DNA of 64,000 bases from Pedobacter cryotolerans (GTDB lineage Bacteria; Bacteroidota; Bacteroidia; Sphingobacteriales; Sphingobacteriaceae): assembly GCF_005116475.1 (NCBI RefSeq), contig NZ_SWBO01000005.1, positions 62,001 to 126,000 of the forward strand, given 5' to 3'. A model generated the notes under the pieces. It saw only the letters and a list, made by a program, of their open reading frames with translations, did no database searches and was not told the DNA's origin. A program made the translations under genes and the position numbers. Below, piece by piece: positions 35,379-45,071 of the stretch (its first letter is position 1; each line of letters starts with the position of its first letter).

Positions 35379-35465
35379 AACTTCATCAAATGATTTCTGC
35401 AAGAACCTTAAAAAGTAAATCAAAAATTAATCTAAAATCGTAAATTCGAATTCAAATAAAATAGC

Positions 35466-35873
35466 ATGAAACATTGGTTAGTAAAGAGTGAGCCTTTTAA
35501 ATACAGTTGGGATAAATTTAATGAAGATGGCAGAACATTTTGGGATGGCGTAAGAAATTACCAAGCTCGTAATAACCTCAGAGAAATGAAAGAAGGCGAT
35601 TTGGTTTTGTTTTACCATAGTAATGAAGGTAAAAATGTAGTTGGTATCGCAAAGGTGGTTAAAGAAGCTTATCAAGATCCAACAACTGACGATAAAAATT
35701 GGGTTGTTGTAGATTTGGTTCCTGTGCAAGCATTAGATAAATCAGTTTCATTAGAGCAAATTAAAGCCGAAGAAAGCTTAAAAGATATTTCGCTGGTTAG
35801 GCAAGGCCGATTGTCTGTTATGCCTTTAAAAGCTACAGAATTCGATAAAATTTTAGAAATGGGTAGCGAATAA
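35466..35873 (+). CDS. EVE domain protein
   Basis: A 135-residue EVE-domain protein (PUA-like fold, related to thymocyte nuclear protein 1) that binds modified bases in DNA or RNA. The motif MKHWLVKSEPFKYSWDKF is the family start; WDGVRNYQARNNLREMKEGDLVLFYHSN is the EVE core. It stands alone and converges with the antiporter gene, the stops two bases apart. In this context no restriction or methyltransferase gene is near. Confidence 0.92.
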   Translation: MKHWLVKSEPFKYSWDKFNEDGRTFWDGVRNYQARNNLREMKEGDLVLFYHSNEGKNVVGIAKVVKEAYQDPTTDDKNWVVVDLVPVQALDKSVSLEQIKAEESLKDISLVRQGRLSVMPLKATEFDKILEMGSE

Positions 35874-35874
35874 A

Positions 35875-37071
35875 TTAGATTTCTAAAATCTCATCAGCAG
35901 ATTTCCCCTTCTTACTCATGAGCAAACCAATGCTCATGATAAGGCTTGAGCCAAGTACTACCACAAATAAAAATGCTGTAGTAATTTCAGGCAACCTTAA
36001 GTTAGCTGGTAAATTATAGTATAAAAGTATGCTAATTAATCCTCTGGGTGTTACAAAGCCTTCTGGTAAAACATGGTCTTTTTTAAATATCAGTAAATAA
36101 GCAAACCTAATTATATAAATACTCATTAAAATAAGTAAACCATTTAAAATGATTCCCTGATTATCCAGTTCGTAAATGTTAATTGTAAAACCAAAAATTA
36201 CAAAAAAGAAAGTACGAATAATAAAAGCAGTTTCTGCAGATAATTGATGCAGCTGAACCAAGTCTCTTGATAAGTTTTTGTACAGAAAAATGGTTTTAAA
36301 CCAAGCATATTTTATCGTATCTGCATTGTTTAAAAACAAACCAAAAGATAAAATTAATATCAACGAAGATAAGTGGTAAGATTGGCCTATGGCATAAACT
36401 AAAATAAGTATCGAGATAATTAAAAAGAACTTAATGTGATGGGAAATTTTGCCCATAATATAAAGCAACACCACACAAGCAATTACAGAAACCAACAAAA
36501 TAAGTGCTGTACTAAAACCTAAGCTCGTAAAAGAACTTATCGAAATATGAGGATTTGAAACCGCAAAATTGAATAAGATAATGCCTAAAATATCAGAAAA
36601 TGAACTTTCATAAATAATAAATTCTCTCGTTTTTTTAGCCAAGCCAGCAACTGAAGGAATAGCAATTGCTGAGCTAATAACGCTGAACGGTATGGCGTTT
36701 ACAAAACACAGATACAGCTCTGCGTTAGTAATTTGATGAATAATAAAAGTAATGATAGATACCGTTGACAGCAACATGATCAGTGCAGCAAAAAAAGCGC
36801 CTTTTATTACTTTGTTTTTGGCTTTTTCGTACTTTAATTCTAATGCCCCTTCAAAAACAATTAAAATTAAACCTACAGTACCAAGTGTTGGTAAAATGGT
36901 TAAAAAGTTAAAGGTTTGTATATTAAAATTATCAACCAATAAACGCAATCCAATACCCGAAAAAAGTAAAAGCAAAACCGATGGCAATTTGGTTTTACTA
37001 GCCACAAGATCAAACAGATAAGAGAAAATTACTAAGCCACTTAATATGATTAGTGTTGTATATGTTGTCAT
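35875..37071 (-). CDS. Cation:proton antiporter (CPA family)
   Basis: A 398-residue polytopic membrane protein with 11-12 helices of the sodium/potassium-proton antiporter superfamily. The pattern GLVIFSYLFDLVASKTKLPSVLLLLFSGIGLRL at the N-terminus and the discontinuous-helix region FAVS..., with a Ser/Asp-rich segment ESSFSDILGIILFN at the ion site, are typical. No C-terminal TrkA-N domain is present, so it is a short member. It may serve pH or osmotic balance; ion specificity is unknown. Confidence 0.85.
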   Translation of the reverse strand: MTTYTTLIILSGLVIFSYLFDLVASKTKLPSVLLLLFSGIGLRLLVDNFNIQTFNFLTILPTLGTVGLILIVFEGALELKYEKAKNKVIKGAFFAALIMLLSTVSIITFIIHQITNAELYLCFVNAIPFSVISSAIAIPSVAGLAKKTREFIIYESSFSDILGIILFNFAVSNPHISISSFTSLGFSTALILLVSVIACVVLLYIMGKISHHIKFFLIISILILVYAIGQSYHLSSLILILSFGLFLNNADTIKYAWFKTIFLYKNLSRDLVQLHQLSAETAFIIRTFFFVIFGFTINIYELDNQGIILNGLLILMSIYIIRFAYLLIFKKDHVLPEGFVTPRGLISILLYYNLPANLRLPEITTAFLFVVVLGSSLIMSIGLLMSKKGKSADEILEI

Positions 37072-37106
37072 TTACTCACGCTGCTTTACAAAAAGTTGAT
37101 ATTATA

Positions 37107-37628
37107 TTATTCCTTAAAAAATAAAGCTTTTAGTTCGTTTGCGTCATTTGGCTCCATTTTGCCAGCCAAAATTAAACGCAACTGTCTGCGGCGTAAAGCA
37201 CCACTAAACAATTCTTTTTCGTCTTCAGTTTCGGGTGTTAACTCTGGCACCGGTATAGTTCTACCGCTTTGGTCTACTGCTACAAAAGTGTAATAAGCTT
37301 CATTGCTTTTGGCTCTTGTGCCCGATGGTATATTTTCTGCCCAAACATCTAACCTAACTTCAACCGATGTATGAAAAGCCCTTGTTACCTTAGCCTCAAT
37401 GGTAATTACATCACCTAATTTAATGGCTTGTTTAAATGAAACATTATCTACAGATGCCGTTACCACAATTCTATTGCAATGTTTTTGAGCCGATATAGCT
37501 GCAGCAATATCCATCCAATGTAATAGCCTGCCGCCCATTAAATTGTTTAAAGTATTGGTATCATTGGGTAATACCAATTCGTTCATTATCGTAAAAGAAT
37601 TTTTAGGATGTTTTGCTTTAATACTCAT
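37107..37628 (-). CDS. Acyl-CoA thioesterase, hotdog fold (YciA/BFIT-like)
   Basis: A 173-residue hotdog-fold thioesterase that hydrolyses acyl-CoAs. The active-site helix is NNLMGGRLLHWMDIAAAISAQKHC, with D36-like acid at the helix start; VDNVSFKQAIKLGDVITIEAKVTRAFHTSVEV is the beta-sheet core. It is preceded by a -7-like box TATTTTCG (37637-37644, minus), eight bases before the ATG, so the mRNA is almost leaderless. Confidence 0.88.
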   Translation of the reverse strand: MSIKAKHPKNSFTIMNELVLPNDTNTLNNLMGGRLLHWMDIAAAISAQKHCNRIVVTASVDNVSFKQAIKLGDVITIEAKVTRAFHTSVEVRLDVWAENIPSGTRAKSNEAYYTFVAVDQSGRTIPVPELTPETEDEKELFSGALRRRQLRLILAGKMEPNDANELKALFFKE

Positions 37629-37722
37629 AGTTGCTGCGAAAATACGTAAAATAGAGGGTGCTTTATGTATTTTTTAAACAAATTTTATGTTTTTGCAGCG
37701 CAATTATAATGCTATTTTAAAG

Positions 37723-37817
37723 TTAGTCCTACTTTACGTTTCAATCTTTTTGTGCCGTTCTATTGTGATTAATCGATTGGCAGTAACACAAAAAGTATTT
37801 ACACTACAATCAGGGCT
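37723..37817 (-). repeat. MITE-like intergenic repeat, copy F
   Basis: Minus-orientation copy. It starts TTAGTCCTACTTTACGTTT and ends at the complement of CCCTGATTGTAGTG. With copy G it accounts for much of the 696-base spacer 37629-38324, in which no gene is credible. Confidence 0.65.
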
Positions 37818-37872
37818 GAAATTAAAGATTGTGCTATTAAACCCCTCATAGTAGCACAATAGAAGTTAAATA

Positions 37873-38119
37873 AACCTGATCGAAGCGAGCACGCAATGGC
37901 ATTTAGTTTAGCTTTAGGGCGTTCGTCATTGCGATGGAAGTGCAGCGACGAAGCAATCTTTCATACAGTTTTGCAACTTAATGGCCTAAATGCAGAAAAG
38001 ATTGCTTCGCTCTGTGAAAACAGAGGCTCGCAAAGACGAACAATAATACTTAACTTAATGACAGTGAGCGAGCACGAGCCCGAATTTTAGGGAGAGTAAA
38101 GCGTAGAGCAGAACTGAAA
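37873..38119 (+). repeat. MITE-like intergenic repeat, copy G (long form)
   Basis: Left end AAACCTGATCGAAGCG, right end AGTAAAGCGTAGAGCAGAAC. The interior contains GTCATTGCGATGGAAGTGC and the word pair GCAATCTTTC / GATTGC, a derivative of the GTCAT hairpin family. An ORF of 64 codons crossing it is repeat-derived. Confidence 0.6.
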
Positions 38120-38283
38120 TTGCCGATGTAAAACAACTCTTGCTTTTCAAAAAAAAATAAAAAATATTTTGAAAGATGAGTTACTAATGCATTCGTCAAA
38201 CATAAAATTGAAAATTATTGATTAGTTTGCTAATTGATTTGCGTAACGCTATTCTTTATTTAAAAAAACCGAAACATAAATTT

Positions 38284-38291
38284 TATTTTTG
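38284..38291 (+). promoter_or_regulatory. -7 box of the alpha-amylase gene
   Basis: TATTTTTG matches TAnnTTTG and lies 33 bases before the ATG. The -33 element is not clear. Confidence 0.4.
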
Positions 38292-38324
38292 GGTTATACC
38301 TACTTCAATAATTAATTTTCTGAA

Positions 38325-39797
38325 ATGAAAAATCCAACGCTCATCCAATATTTTCATTGGTACTACAACGAACCAGATAATTTGTGGACAAAAGCTGCCA
38401 AAGAAGCATCGAATTTAGCCGAAATGGGTATTACTGGAGTGTGGTTTCCACCAGCTTATAAAGGCACAAACGGTGGTTATTCTATTGGCTATGATACTTA
38501 TGATTTATTTGATTTAGGCGAATTTGATCAAAAAAACAGTCAAAGTACAAAGTATGGAAGCAAAGAAGAGTATCAAAAAGCAATTGATGAATTGCATAAA
38601 AACCAAATTACTGTTATTGCCGACACTGTTTTTAACCATAAGGCAGGTGGCGATGAATTGGAAAAAATAAAGGTTAGAAAAGTTAATGAGACCGATCGAA
38701 ACGAATTTATATCTGATGTAATTGAAATTGATGCATGGACAAAATTTACTTTTCCGGGTAGGGCAGGGCAGTATTCTGAATTTATTTGGGATCATAAATG
38801 TTTTAGCGGAGTTGATTATGCGGAAAATGATCAAGAAACGGCTATTTATGCCATCCAAAATGAATATGGCGAAGGTTGGGAAGATGTGCCTTCTCATGAA
38901 TTGGGTAATTATGATTATCTGATGTTTAACGACATTGATTTTAGAAATAGAGCTGTTGTAGAAGAGCTGAAATATTGGGGTAAATGGTATTTCGAAACTT
39001 GTAAAATTGATGGTTTTAGGTTAGATGCAGTAAAACATATTCCTGCAGAATTTATTGCAGAGTGGATTGATTTTATGAAAGCTGAATGCGACAAAGATTT
39101 ATTTATTGTTGCAGAAAATTGGAATATTGAAAGTGTTGATGAGCTTGAAAAATATATTGAAATAACTGGTGGAAGAACTCAGTTGTTTGATTCGTTGTTA
39201 CATCATAATTTTTATTTAGCATCTCAAGCCGGACAAGAATATGATTTGAGCACTATTTTTAATGATACTTTGGTGCAAAGAAACCCATTATTAGCAGTAA
39301 CTTTTGTTGATAATCATGATTCGCAACCTTTGCAAGCGTTAGAATCGTTTACCGAATTTTGGTTTAGACCTTTAGCTCATGCCATGATTTTATTGCGTGA
39401 AGGCGGTATTCCTTGTGTATTTTACACCGATGTTTATGGCGCCGAATATGAGGATGATGGTCAGCAAGTTGAATTAATTGGTTTACAAGAATTACCACAA
39501 CTGTTAAAAATTAGAGAAACCTTAGCTTATGGTGAGCAAAAAGATTATTTAGATCATCCTAATTGTATTGGCTGGACAAGAACTGGTAATGATGAATTTG
39601 AAAACTCAGGCATTGCCGTATTAATGACCAATGGCGAAGAAGGTTTTAAACAAATGGAAATAGGTGCGCAATTTGCTGGCAAAACACTTATAGATTTACT
39701 AGGTAAACGTAGTGAAGAAATTGTAATAGATGAAAACGGAGTTGGAGAGTTTTTATGTGCTGCTGGTAGTGTGTCGGTTTGGGGAGTTAAGGCGTAG
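38325..39797 (+). CDS. Cytoplasmic alpha-amylase (GH13_5-type)
   Basis: A 490-residue alpha-amylase without signal peptide. GH13 regions: region I DTVFNHKAGG, region II GFRLDAVKHI with the nucleophile Asp, region III IVAENWN with the acid Glu, and region IV FVDNHDSQP with the third Asp. The N-terminal MKNPTLIQYFHWYY is typical of AmyA/AmyS-type enzymes. It degrades linear alpha-glucans, probably internal glycogen or imported maltodextrins. It is monocistronic. Confidence 0.94.
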   Translation: MKNPTLIQYFHWYYNEPDNLWTKAAKEASNLAEMGITGVWFPPAYKGTNGGYSIGYDTYDLFDLGEFDQKNSQSTKYGSKEEYQKAIDELHKNQITVIADTVFNHKAGGDELEKIKVRKVNETDRNEFISDVIEIDAWTKFTFPGRAGQYSEFIWDHKCFSGVDYAENDQETAIYAIQNEYGEGWEDVPSHELGNYDYLMFNDIDFRNRAVVEELKYWGKWYFETCKIDGFRLDAVKHIPAEFIAEWIDFMKAECDKDLFIVAENWNIESVDELEKYIEITGGRTQLFDSLLHHNFYLASQAGQEYDLSTIFNDTLVQRNPLLAVTFVDNHDSQPLQALESFTEFWFRPLAHAMILLREGGIPCVFYTDVYGAEYEDDGQQVELIGLQELPQLLKIRETLAYGEQKDYLDHPNCIGWTRTGNDEFENSGIAVLMTNGEEGFKQMEIGAQFAGKTLIDLLGKRSEEIVIDENGVGEFLCAAGSVSVWGVKA

Positions 39798-39799
39798 AT

Positions 39800-39884
39800 T
39801 AGTTCATTAGTCATTAGTTCATTGGGTTGGAAGTTTAAACTAATGAACAATTGAACTATTGATACCAATGAACAATAAACTAAT
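39800..39884. repeat. Interspersed TTAGTTCATT words between convergent genes
   Basis: ATTAGTTCATTGG (39813-39825) and CCAATGAAC (39865-39873) form an inverted repeat with further copies of the same words between. It overlaps the end of the DUF5103 gene by five bases and may mark the shared 3' end. Confidence 0.5.
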
Positions 39885-41145
39885 TCCTAACTGTACTTAA
39901 ATTGCTAAACCCAACTAACTCATCCCAACGAGCGCCAGGTTTGCGGTAATACACCATAACTTGATAAGAGTTGTCTGTTTCAAAAAAAGATCCCTCAAAA
40001 ATAGTGTCATTATATTTTCCATCCTCATCAACCCAAACATATTTATAATCGTATAAACCTTGTTTAAGTTTTATATTTTGGTAAAAACGTCTTCTACTTG
40101 GTTCAAAATCGAGTTTACTATTTTCATCAAGAATATAATTATTAAATCTGCCAACTACATAAGCATTGCCTTTTGCCGTTGGTGGATTTGCATTTAAGCT
40201 AAAAAGTACATCGGCGTAATCACTATCGGTTACATTATCCCTACCTTCTTGGTTACGAATAAAGAAGTTTCCATTTTCATCAATCTGGTTACTATATCTA
40301 GCATTGCCAAAAGGTTGGTCGGTAACTAAAATTACGTTAATGGTAGTGTCTCTGTAAAAATCTTGCACATGCTCGCCTTTGTATCTAAAATTTCTGGTGT
40401 CAAATTTTCTATACTCATTGCCGCCCCAAAACTCGTTTAAATTGATATCGTTATAAACCAAAGAATTTGGTTTAACAAATGTTGGTTTAGTATTTAAAAT
40501 TGAAGTCTGCGGATTGTTGTTTTGCATCACAATTGCTTTAATCTCCATATTCGGATTAACAATATTCATGGGATGAAAAATGGTGAAATTAACTTTCTGC
40601 TTAGTGGTTCTAAACTCAACACCGCTACTTGGAACTATTTCTACACCAACATTTACCGCATTATTGGTTATATATAATCTTTGCGTTAAAATCACTTTGT
40701 TTTGGTTGTTGCCCTCGTAAACTTTAAGTAAATAGTTGCCTGCAATTTTAGGTTTTATTTGCTCATTTGGTAATTTAAGTTCGTAATGAGTAAATTTTTG
40801 TAAAGTGTTAAAAGAAAAACGATACTTAAAAATGATATCCTCATCAAATGTTTCTAAATAATCTAACTTATTAATGCGTGATGGTTTCCAATCATAAGTG
40901 CAATGCTCAATGGTGTAGTTATAGTTTTTATTTCCACCTTTTAAATCGTCAAAAGCCAAAGTAATAGTTTCGGCAGATTTTAAAATGATAATTGGCAGCG
41001 ATTGTTCTTTATCAGTTTTATAACATTCAACTGTTTTAATATTTGGTTGATATACTTTGTTGTCGTAAACTAATTGCGCCGCTGCATTAATGCCTGGAAG
41101 TATAATTAAAAAAGAAAATAAAAACAGATTAACTAGTTTTCTCAT
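39880..41145 (-). CDS. Type IX secretion plug protein (DUF5103)
   Basis: A 421-residue exported protein with signal GINAAAQ. The DUF5103 family is annotated as the type IX secretion-system plug domain, closing the SprA/Sov channel. Family segments: TIEHCTYDWKPSRINKLDYLETF, DEDIIFKYRFSFNTLQKFTHYELKLPN and the C-terminal YYQNIKLKQGLYDYKYVW immunoglobulin-like region. Because type IX export is confined to the Bacteroidota, it supports the taxonomic placement. Other Por/Gld genes are not in the window. Confidence 0.88.
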   Translation of the reverse strand: MRKLVNLFLFSFLIILPGINAAAQLVYDNKVYQPNIKTVECYKTDKEQSLPIIILKSAETITLAFDDLKGGNKNYNYTIEHCTYDWKPSRINKLDYLETFDEDIIFKYRFSFNTLQKFTHYELKLPNEQIKPKIAGNYLLKVYEGNNQNKVILTQRLYITNNAVNVGVEIVPSSGVEFRTTKQKVNFTIFHPMNIVNPNMEIKAIVMQNNNPQTSILNTKPTFVKPNSLVYNDINLNEFWGGNEYRKFDTRNFRYKGEHVQDFYRDTTINVILVTDQPFGNARYSNQIDENGNFFIRNQEGRDNVTDSDYADVLFSLNANPPTAKGNAYVVGRFNNYILDENSKLDFEPSRRRFYQNIKLKQGLYDYKYVWVDEDGKYNDTIFEGSFFETDNSYQVMVYYRKPGARWDELVGFSNLSTVRN

Positions 41146-41201
41146 ATTGATTTAAGCAATTTTATTACGCTATCAACCTCTTACTTTAAAGAAATTTGGT
41201 A

Positions 41202-41233
41202 AGCCCTCCCCTCTGGGGAGGGTTGGGTGGGGC
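41202..41233 (-). repeat. Stop-adjacent CCCCACCC hairpin repeat
   Basis: On the minus strand, directly after the ABC-F stop, AGCCCCACCCAACC leads into the stem CCTCCCCAGAGGGGAGG. Same orientation as the other members of the family. Confidence 0.75.
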
Positions 41234-41235
41234 TT

Positions 41236-43149
41236 TTATCCTTCCAATTCCATTATTTCACTCGCCAATTCTTCCCAAGTTTTTTGGGCGTGGTCTAGTA
41301 AAGCTTTTTCTGCTAAGTATTTTTTATTGGCTTCTGCTAATTTATGCTGATTAGAAAAAATTTCCTCTTTTGCTAAATCTGCTTCAACCGCCTTTACGCT
41401 AGCTTCAAAAACAGCAATTTCCTCTTCTGTTCTTTTCAGCTTTTCGTTTAATTTTTTTAGTAGTTGTTGCGCATTAGCCGGAGCTGGTTCAGCTGGTTTT
41501 TTCTTTTCTTCAGTAGTTGGTTTAACAGGAATTGGTTTTGGCGTTGGGATTACTCTTTTGCTATTCCATTCTTCATACTCAGCATAAGTTCCAGGATATT
41601 CTTTAATCTTTTCTTCTTCAATAAACCAAATTTTGTTAGCAACATTATCTAAGAAATACCTATCGTGAGAAACAGAAATAAAAGTTCCTTCGTACTGCTG
41701 TAAAGCCTGAATTAAAATATTTACCGACTGAATATCCAAGTGATTCGTTGGCTCATCTAAAATCAAAAAGTTCGAATCTGTTGTTAAAGATTTAGCCAAA
41801 GCTACCCTCGATTTTTCTCCTCCAGACAAAACCTTAATTTTTTTGAAAACATCATCTCCGGTAAATAAGAAACAGCCTAAAATACCACGCAGTTCTGTAT
41901 CACTGTGTTTAGGTGCAAAAGCTTGCAACTCTTCTAAAATGGTATTTTCTAAGTGTAATGATTCCAGCTGATGCTGCGCAAAAAATGTGGTGGTTACATT
42001 ATGCCCAGTTTCAATTTTTCCTTGAGCAAAACCTTCAGCTCCGGCAATCATTCTTAACAAAGTAGATTTACCTTTACCATTGGCTCCAATTAATGCAATT
42101 TTATCACCTTTTTCAATCAAACCATCAGCATTTTCCAAAATATCAATATTCGGATAAGCTTTAGTTGCATTTTCTACCTTAATTACGTGTCTGCCACTTG
42201 GTTTAGAGAATTTAAAGCTAAAGTTTACCGTTGGGTTATCATCATCAACATCTTCTACACGCTCCATTTTATCTAAAGCTTTCATCCTCGACTGAGCCAT
42301 TTTAGCTTTACTCGCTTTAGCTTTAAAACGCTCAATTAAACGCTCTTCTTGCTTAATTTTAGCTTGTTGGTTTTTAAATTCACCTTTTTGTATTTCGCCA
42401 CGTAAACCCTTTTCCTCTACGTAGAAAGAATAATTTCCTGCATAAACAGTTAATTTTCCTTTTCTAGATTCAACGGTTTTACGCACAATTTTATCTAAGA
42501 AATACCTATCGTGAGATACGATAACAATTGCCCCTTCAAAACTACCCAAATATGTCTCTAACCATTTAATAGACGGTAAATCCATGTGGTTGGTAGGCTC
42601 ATCCAGCAATAAAATATCAGGAGTTTGTAAGAGTATTTTAGCCAACATTACACGCATACGCCAACCTCCAGAAAAGGTGTTTAACGGGCGGTGTTGGTCT
42701 GCAGTGCTAAAACCTAAACCTGCTAAAATTTCGTTTGCACGGTATTCAATGTTATAACCATCCAAAGCCTCAAACTCTTGTTGTTTGTCGCTCAGTTTGT
42801 ATAAAGTTTCTTCACTGTAGTCTGTTTCAATCTTTTTTAGCAGTTCTTCAATTTCATCATGTAAATGGTTTTGGCGCTCAAAAGCCTCCATTGCCACGTG
42901 TAAAATAGTATGGTGAGATTCGTACGAAAGCAAATCTTGGTTTAAATAGCCAATTTTTAAATCTTTCGCCATCGAAATACTGCCCGATGATGGCGCATAT
43001 TCGCCAACAATTATTTTTAGTAAAGTAGACTTTCCGGTACCATTGGCGCCGATTAGTCCAACTCTGTCTCCTGGTTTAATGTGCCAGTTGGCTTCGTCGT
43101 ATAAGGCTCTAGAGCCAATTTGGAAGGTTAAGTCGTTTATAGAAATCAT
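41236..43149 (-). CDS. ABC-F family ATPase (Uup/EttA-like)
   Basis: A 637-residue soluble protein with two ABC domains and no membrane segment. Walker A GANGTGKST and GANGKGKST, signatures FSGGW and LSGGEKSR, Walker B ILLLDEPTNH and LILDEPTNH. An intervening helical P-site linker (QQAKIKQEERLIERFKAKASKAKMAQ) and a C-terminal coiled coil (EKLKRTEEEIAVFEASVKAVEADL) complete the layout. Members bind the ribosomal E site, modulating translation or protecting from antibiotics. The ATG is seven bases behind an exact -7 box, so the transcript is nearly leaderless. Confidence 0.95.
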   Translation of the reverse strand: MISINDLTFQIGSRALYDEANWHIKPGDRVGLIGANGTGKSTLLKIIVGEYAPSSGSISMAKDLKIGYLNQDLLSYESHHTILHVAMEAFERQNHLHDEIEELLKKIETDYSEETLYKLSDKQQEFEALDGYNIEYRANEILAGLGFSTADQHRPLNTFSGGWRMRVMLAKILLQTPDILLLDEPTNHMDLPSIKWLETYLGSFEGAIVIVSHDRYFLDKIVRKTVESRKGKLTVYAGNYSFYVEEKGLRGEIQKGEFKNQQAKIKQEERLIERFKAKASKAKMAQSRMKALDKMERVEDVDDDNPTVNFSFKFSKPSGRHVIKVENATKAYPNIDILENADGLIEKGDKIALIGANGKGKSTLLRMIAGAEGFAQGKIETGHNVTTTFFAQHQLESLHLENTILEELQAFAPKHSDTELRGILGCFLFTGDDVFKKIKVLSGGEKSRVALAKSLTTDSNFLILDEPTNHLDIQSVNILIQALQQYEGTFISVSHDRYFLDNVANKIWFIEEEKIKEYPGTYAEYEEWNSKRVIPTPKPIPVKPTTEEKKKPAEPAPANAQQLLKKLNEKLKRTEEEIAVFEASVKAVEADLAKEEIFSNQHKLAEANKKYLAEKALLDHAQKTWEELASEIMELEG

Positions 43150-43156
43150 TTGGGTG

Positions 43157-43164
43157 CAAAAATA
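43157..43164 (-). promoter_or_regulatory. -7 box of the ABC-F gene
   Basis: On the minus strand TATTTTTG matches TAnnTTTG and lies seven bases before the ATG. Confidence 0.6.
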
Positions 43165-43225
43165 CGATTTTTATTGCCGTTTTTTAGGATAAGTTTTTGA
43201 AAACGAATGGCAGTAAATTATGGCT

Positions 43226-43366
43226 AAATCAGCCCCGTTTTTCGCTACAATCTTTTGTTTTTTCCGTCATTTCGAGCGCAGCGAGAAATCTGTTTGTTTT
43301 TGCTATTTACTAACCTTCGCTGTTGGCTAAAAAAACAAAAGTATTTTCGCTGCAACCGGGTTTATT
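43226..43366 (-). repeat. MITE-like intergenic repeat, copy H
   Basis: Minus-orientation copy. One end reads AATCAGCCCCGTTTTTCGC; the other is the complement of AAACCCGGTTGCAGCGAAAA. Its interior holds GTCATTTCGAGCGCAGCG. It fills the spacer 43150-43455; no gene is seen there. Confidence 0.65.
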
Positions 43367-43455
43367 TAACAAAGGTAAAGTGTAGTTATTGAAGTGTAAG
43401 ATGTAAAATCGTAGCAAAATATGTTATGCAATGCTTATATTTAAGGAAATAATAA

Positions 43456-44580
43456 ATGCAGCGAATGAAAAAGATAGTTATTCTTCTACTGATGCTTACG
43501 CCACTAAAGAATTTTGCAGTAGAGTTTTTTAATGGAACTTATGCCCAAGCGCTGCAAAAGTGTAAAGAAGAAAATAAATTACTGTTTTTAGATTTTACAG
43601 CTGTTTGGTGTGGGCCATGCCATACAATGGAAATAGAAGTGTTAAATGATCCAGATGTTTCTAAATATCTTGATGAAAAGTTTGTGGTTTTAAAGTTAGA
43701 TTTAGATGAGCCTGATACATATTATTATCGAGAAAAGTTTAGTGTAAATGGTATTCCTGATTATACGATTATAAATTTTGAGGGAAATCAACTTGCCAAA
43801 CATTTGGGTTCTTGTTCAAAAAAAGAATTACTTGTTTTTTTTAATTCTATCGAGAAGAGCAAGAGATTAACAATAGAACAAATTGATGAAAAATTAAATG
43901 AGTTAAAAAAGATATATGACGAAAAACCAAACGCCCAAAGTTTATATGTCTATTTAAATTTTCTATTGAAATATAAACAAGATGGTGCCTTAGCAGTTAA
44001 GATTTACAAAGATGCGACAGCAATTAAGAAAAATAATATAATTCAAATTCCGAAATTGTTGGCCCATTATTTTGCACAGAATAATGATGAAAATTCATTT
44101 AAAAACTTAGTAGATTTTATGAGTGAAAAAGGTGCGGGACAATCTTTAATTTCTGCTAGAGCGCTCGCTTTTTATGAATTTTATATTGCTAAAAATGATA
44201 TTAATCAAGCAAGAAAATATTTAGATGAATACCTTGATATGCTCACTGAAGATAAAAGCTGGGAAGATGTAAGTGTAAGAATTATGAGGATAAAAAACTT
44301 TACTTATACTTATAAACAATATTCATGGGGAGTTAAAGCATTAGAAAAATTGAAAGATAATTATGCAGGCGCTTACGCAAATAAAAAAAGACTTCCTATA
44401 ACTGGACATCTTTATCAGTTAGCACTCATGAATTATTTAGATGGAAATTGTGCTAATACTCAACAAAACATAATTGAATACAAAAAATATCAGAGCGGGT
44501 TTAACCATCTTAGCGCTTATAATACCGAAAATGAGAAGATGATGGAAAGGATGACGGGATGCAATGAAAAAACTAAATAA
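43456..44580 (+). CDS. Exported thioredoxin-fold protein with helical C-terminal part
   Basis: A 374-residue protein with a signal peptide and an N-terminal thioredoxin domain (WCGPC at residues 51-55, in DFTAVWCGPCHTME). The cis-proline segment is NGIPDYTII. The C-terminal two thirds are helical and TPR-like, rich in Lys and Tyr. It probably keeps disulfides reduced in the periplasm, e.g. in cytochrome maturation or in a binding partner held by the helical part. A second ATG three codons downstream (MKKIVIL) is also a possible start. A -7-like box TATATTTA lies at 43436-43443. Confidence 0.75.
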   Translation: MQRMKKIVILLLMLTPLKNFAVEFFNGTYAQALQKCKEENKLLFLDFTAVWCGPCHTMEIEVLNDPDVSKYLDEKFVVLKLDLDEPDTYYYREKFSVNGIPDYTIINFEGNQLAKHLGSCSKKELLVFFNSIEKSKRLTIEQIDEKLNELKKIYDEKPNAQSLYVYLNFLLKYKQDGALAVKIYKDATAIKKNNIIQIPKLLAHYFAQNNDENSFKNLVDFMSEKGAGQSLISARALAFYEFYIAKNDINQARKYLDEYLDMLTEDKSWEDVSVRIMRIKNFTYTYKQYSWGVKALEKLKDNYAGAYANKKRLPITGHLYQLALMNYLDGNCANTQQNIIEYKKYQSGFNHLSAYNTENEKMMERMTGCNEKTK

Positions 44581-44610
44581 AATTTCTTTTTGAAAGTTTA
44601 AATATTCTCA

Positions 44611-44641
44611 TACCTTTGTACTGTAATAAAAATAATTACAG
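44611..44641 (+). promoter_or_regulatory. Rrf2 gene promoter with overlapping operator
   Basis: The exact -7 box TACCTTTG (44611-44618) is followed by CTGTAAT (44621-44627) and its complement ATTACAG (44635-44641), a 21-bp palindromic operator ending two bases before the ATG. The core is TGTAA-N9-TTACA. A second copy lies upstream of the next gene. Autorepression is the obvious reading. Confidence 0.85.
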
Positions 44642-44642
44642 A

Positions 44643-45053
44643 ATGAATAACGGAAGATTTGCCATCGCTTTGCACATATTAACTTTGCTAGATAAAGCTA
44701 AAGGCGAATTATTGTCTTCTGCATATTTAGCGGGTAGCATTAATATTAATTCGGCAATGGTACGCAAAGAGTTAAGCAACTTACGCGAATACGGATTTGT
44801 TGAAAGCAAGGAAGGTAAAAACGGTGGTTCAATATTAGCTATTTCTGCAAATGAAATTACATTAGGAGAAGTTTATCAAAGCGTTAGGCAACTTTCCCTT
44901 TTAGGAAACCAAAAGAATACGCCAAACCCAAAATGTCCCGTTGGGAAAAATATTAACGAACATTTAAATAATTTATATAACGATACAGAATTAGTGCTGA
45001 TTGAACAATTGAGCAAGCAAAGCTTGGCAGATTTCAGTAAAAAATTCGGATAA
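44643..45053 (+). CDS. Rrf2 family transcriptional regulator
   Basis: A 136-residue winged-helix regulator of the Rrf2 family. The DNA-binding part is SSAYLAGSININSAMVRKELSNLREYGFVESKEGKNGG. Only one cysteine is present (PNPKCPVG), so it is not an Fe-S-binding IscR/NsrR type. It could be a YwnA-like thiol or electrophile sensor. The frame could be read from TTG 44616, but this codon lies in the -7 box; ATG 44643 is correct. It is followed by the NAD(P)-binding gene whose promoter carries the same operator. Confidence 0.9.
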   Translation: MNNGRFAIALHILTLLDKAKGELLSSAYLAGSININSAMVRKELSNLREYGFVESKEGKNGGSILAISANEITLGEVYQSVRQLSLLGNQKNTPNPKCPVGKNINEHLNNLYNDTELVLIEQLSKQSLADFSKKFG

Positions 45054-45071
45054 CTTTTTTTTAATATAAAC

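Noticed and set aside
37896..38090. Plus-strand ORF of 64 codons
   Set aside because: It lies wholly inside MITE-like copy G and is explained by the repeat.
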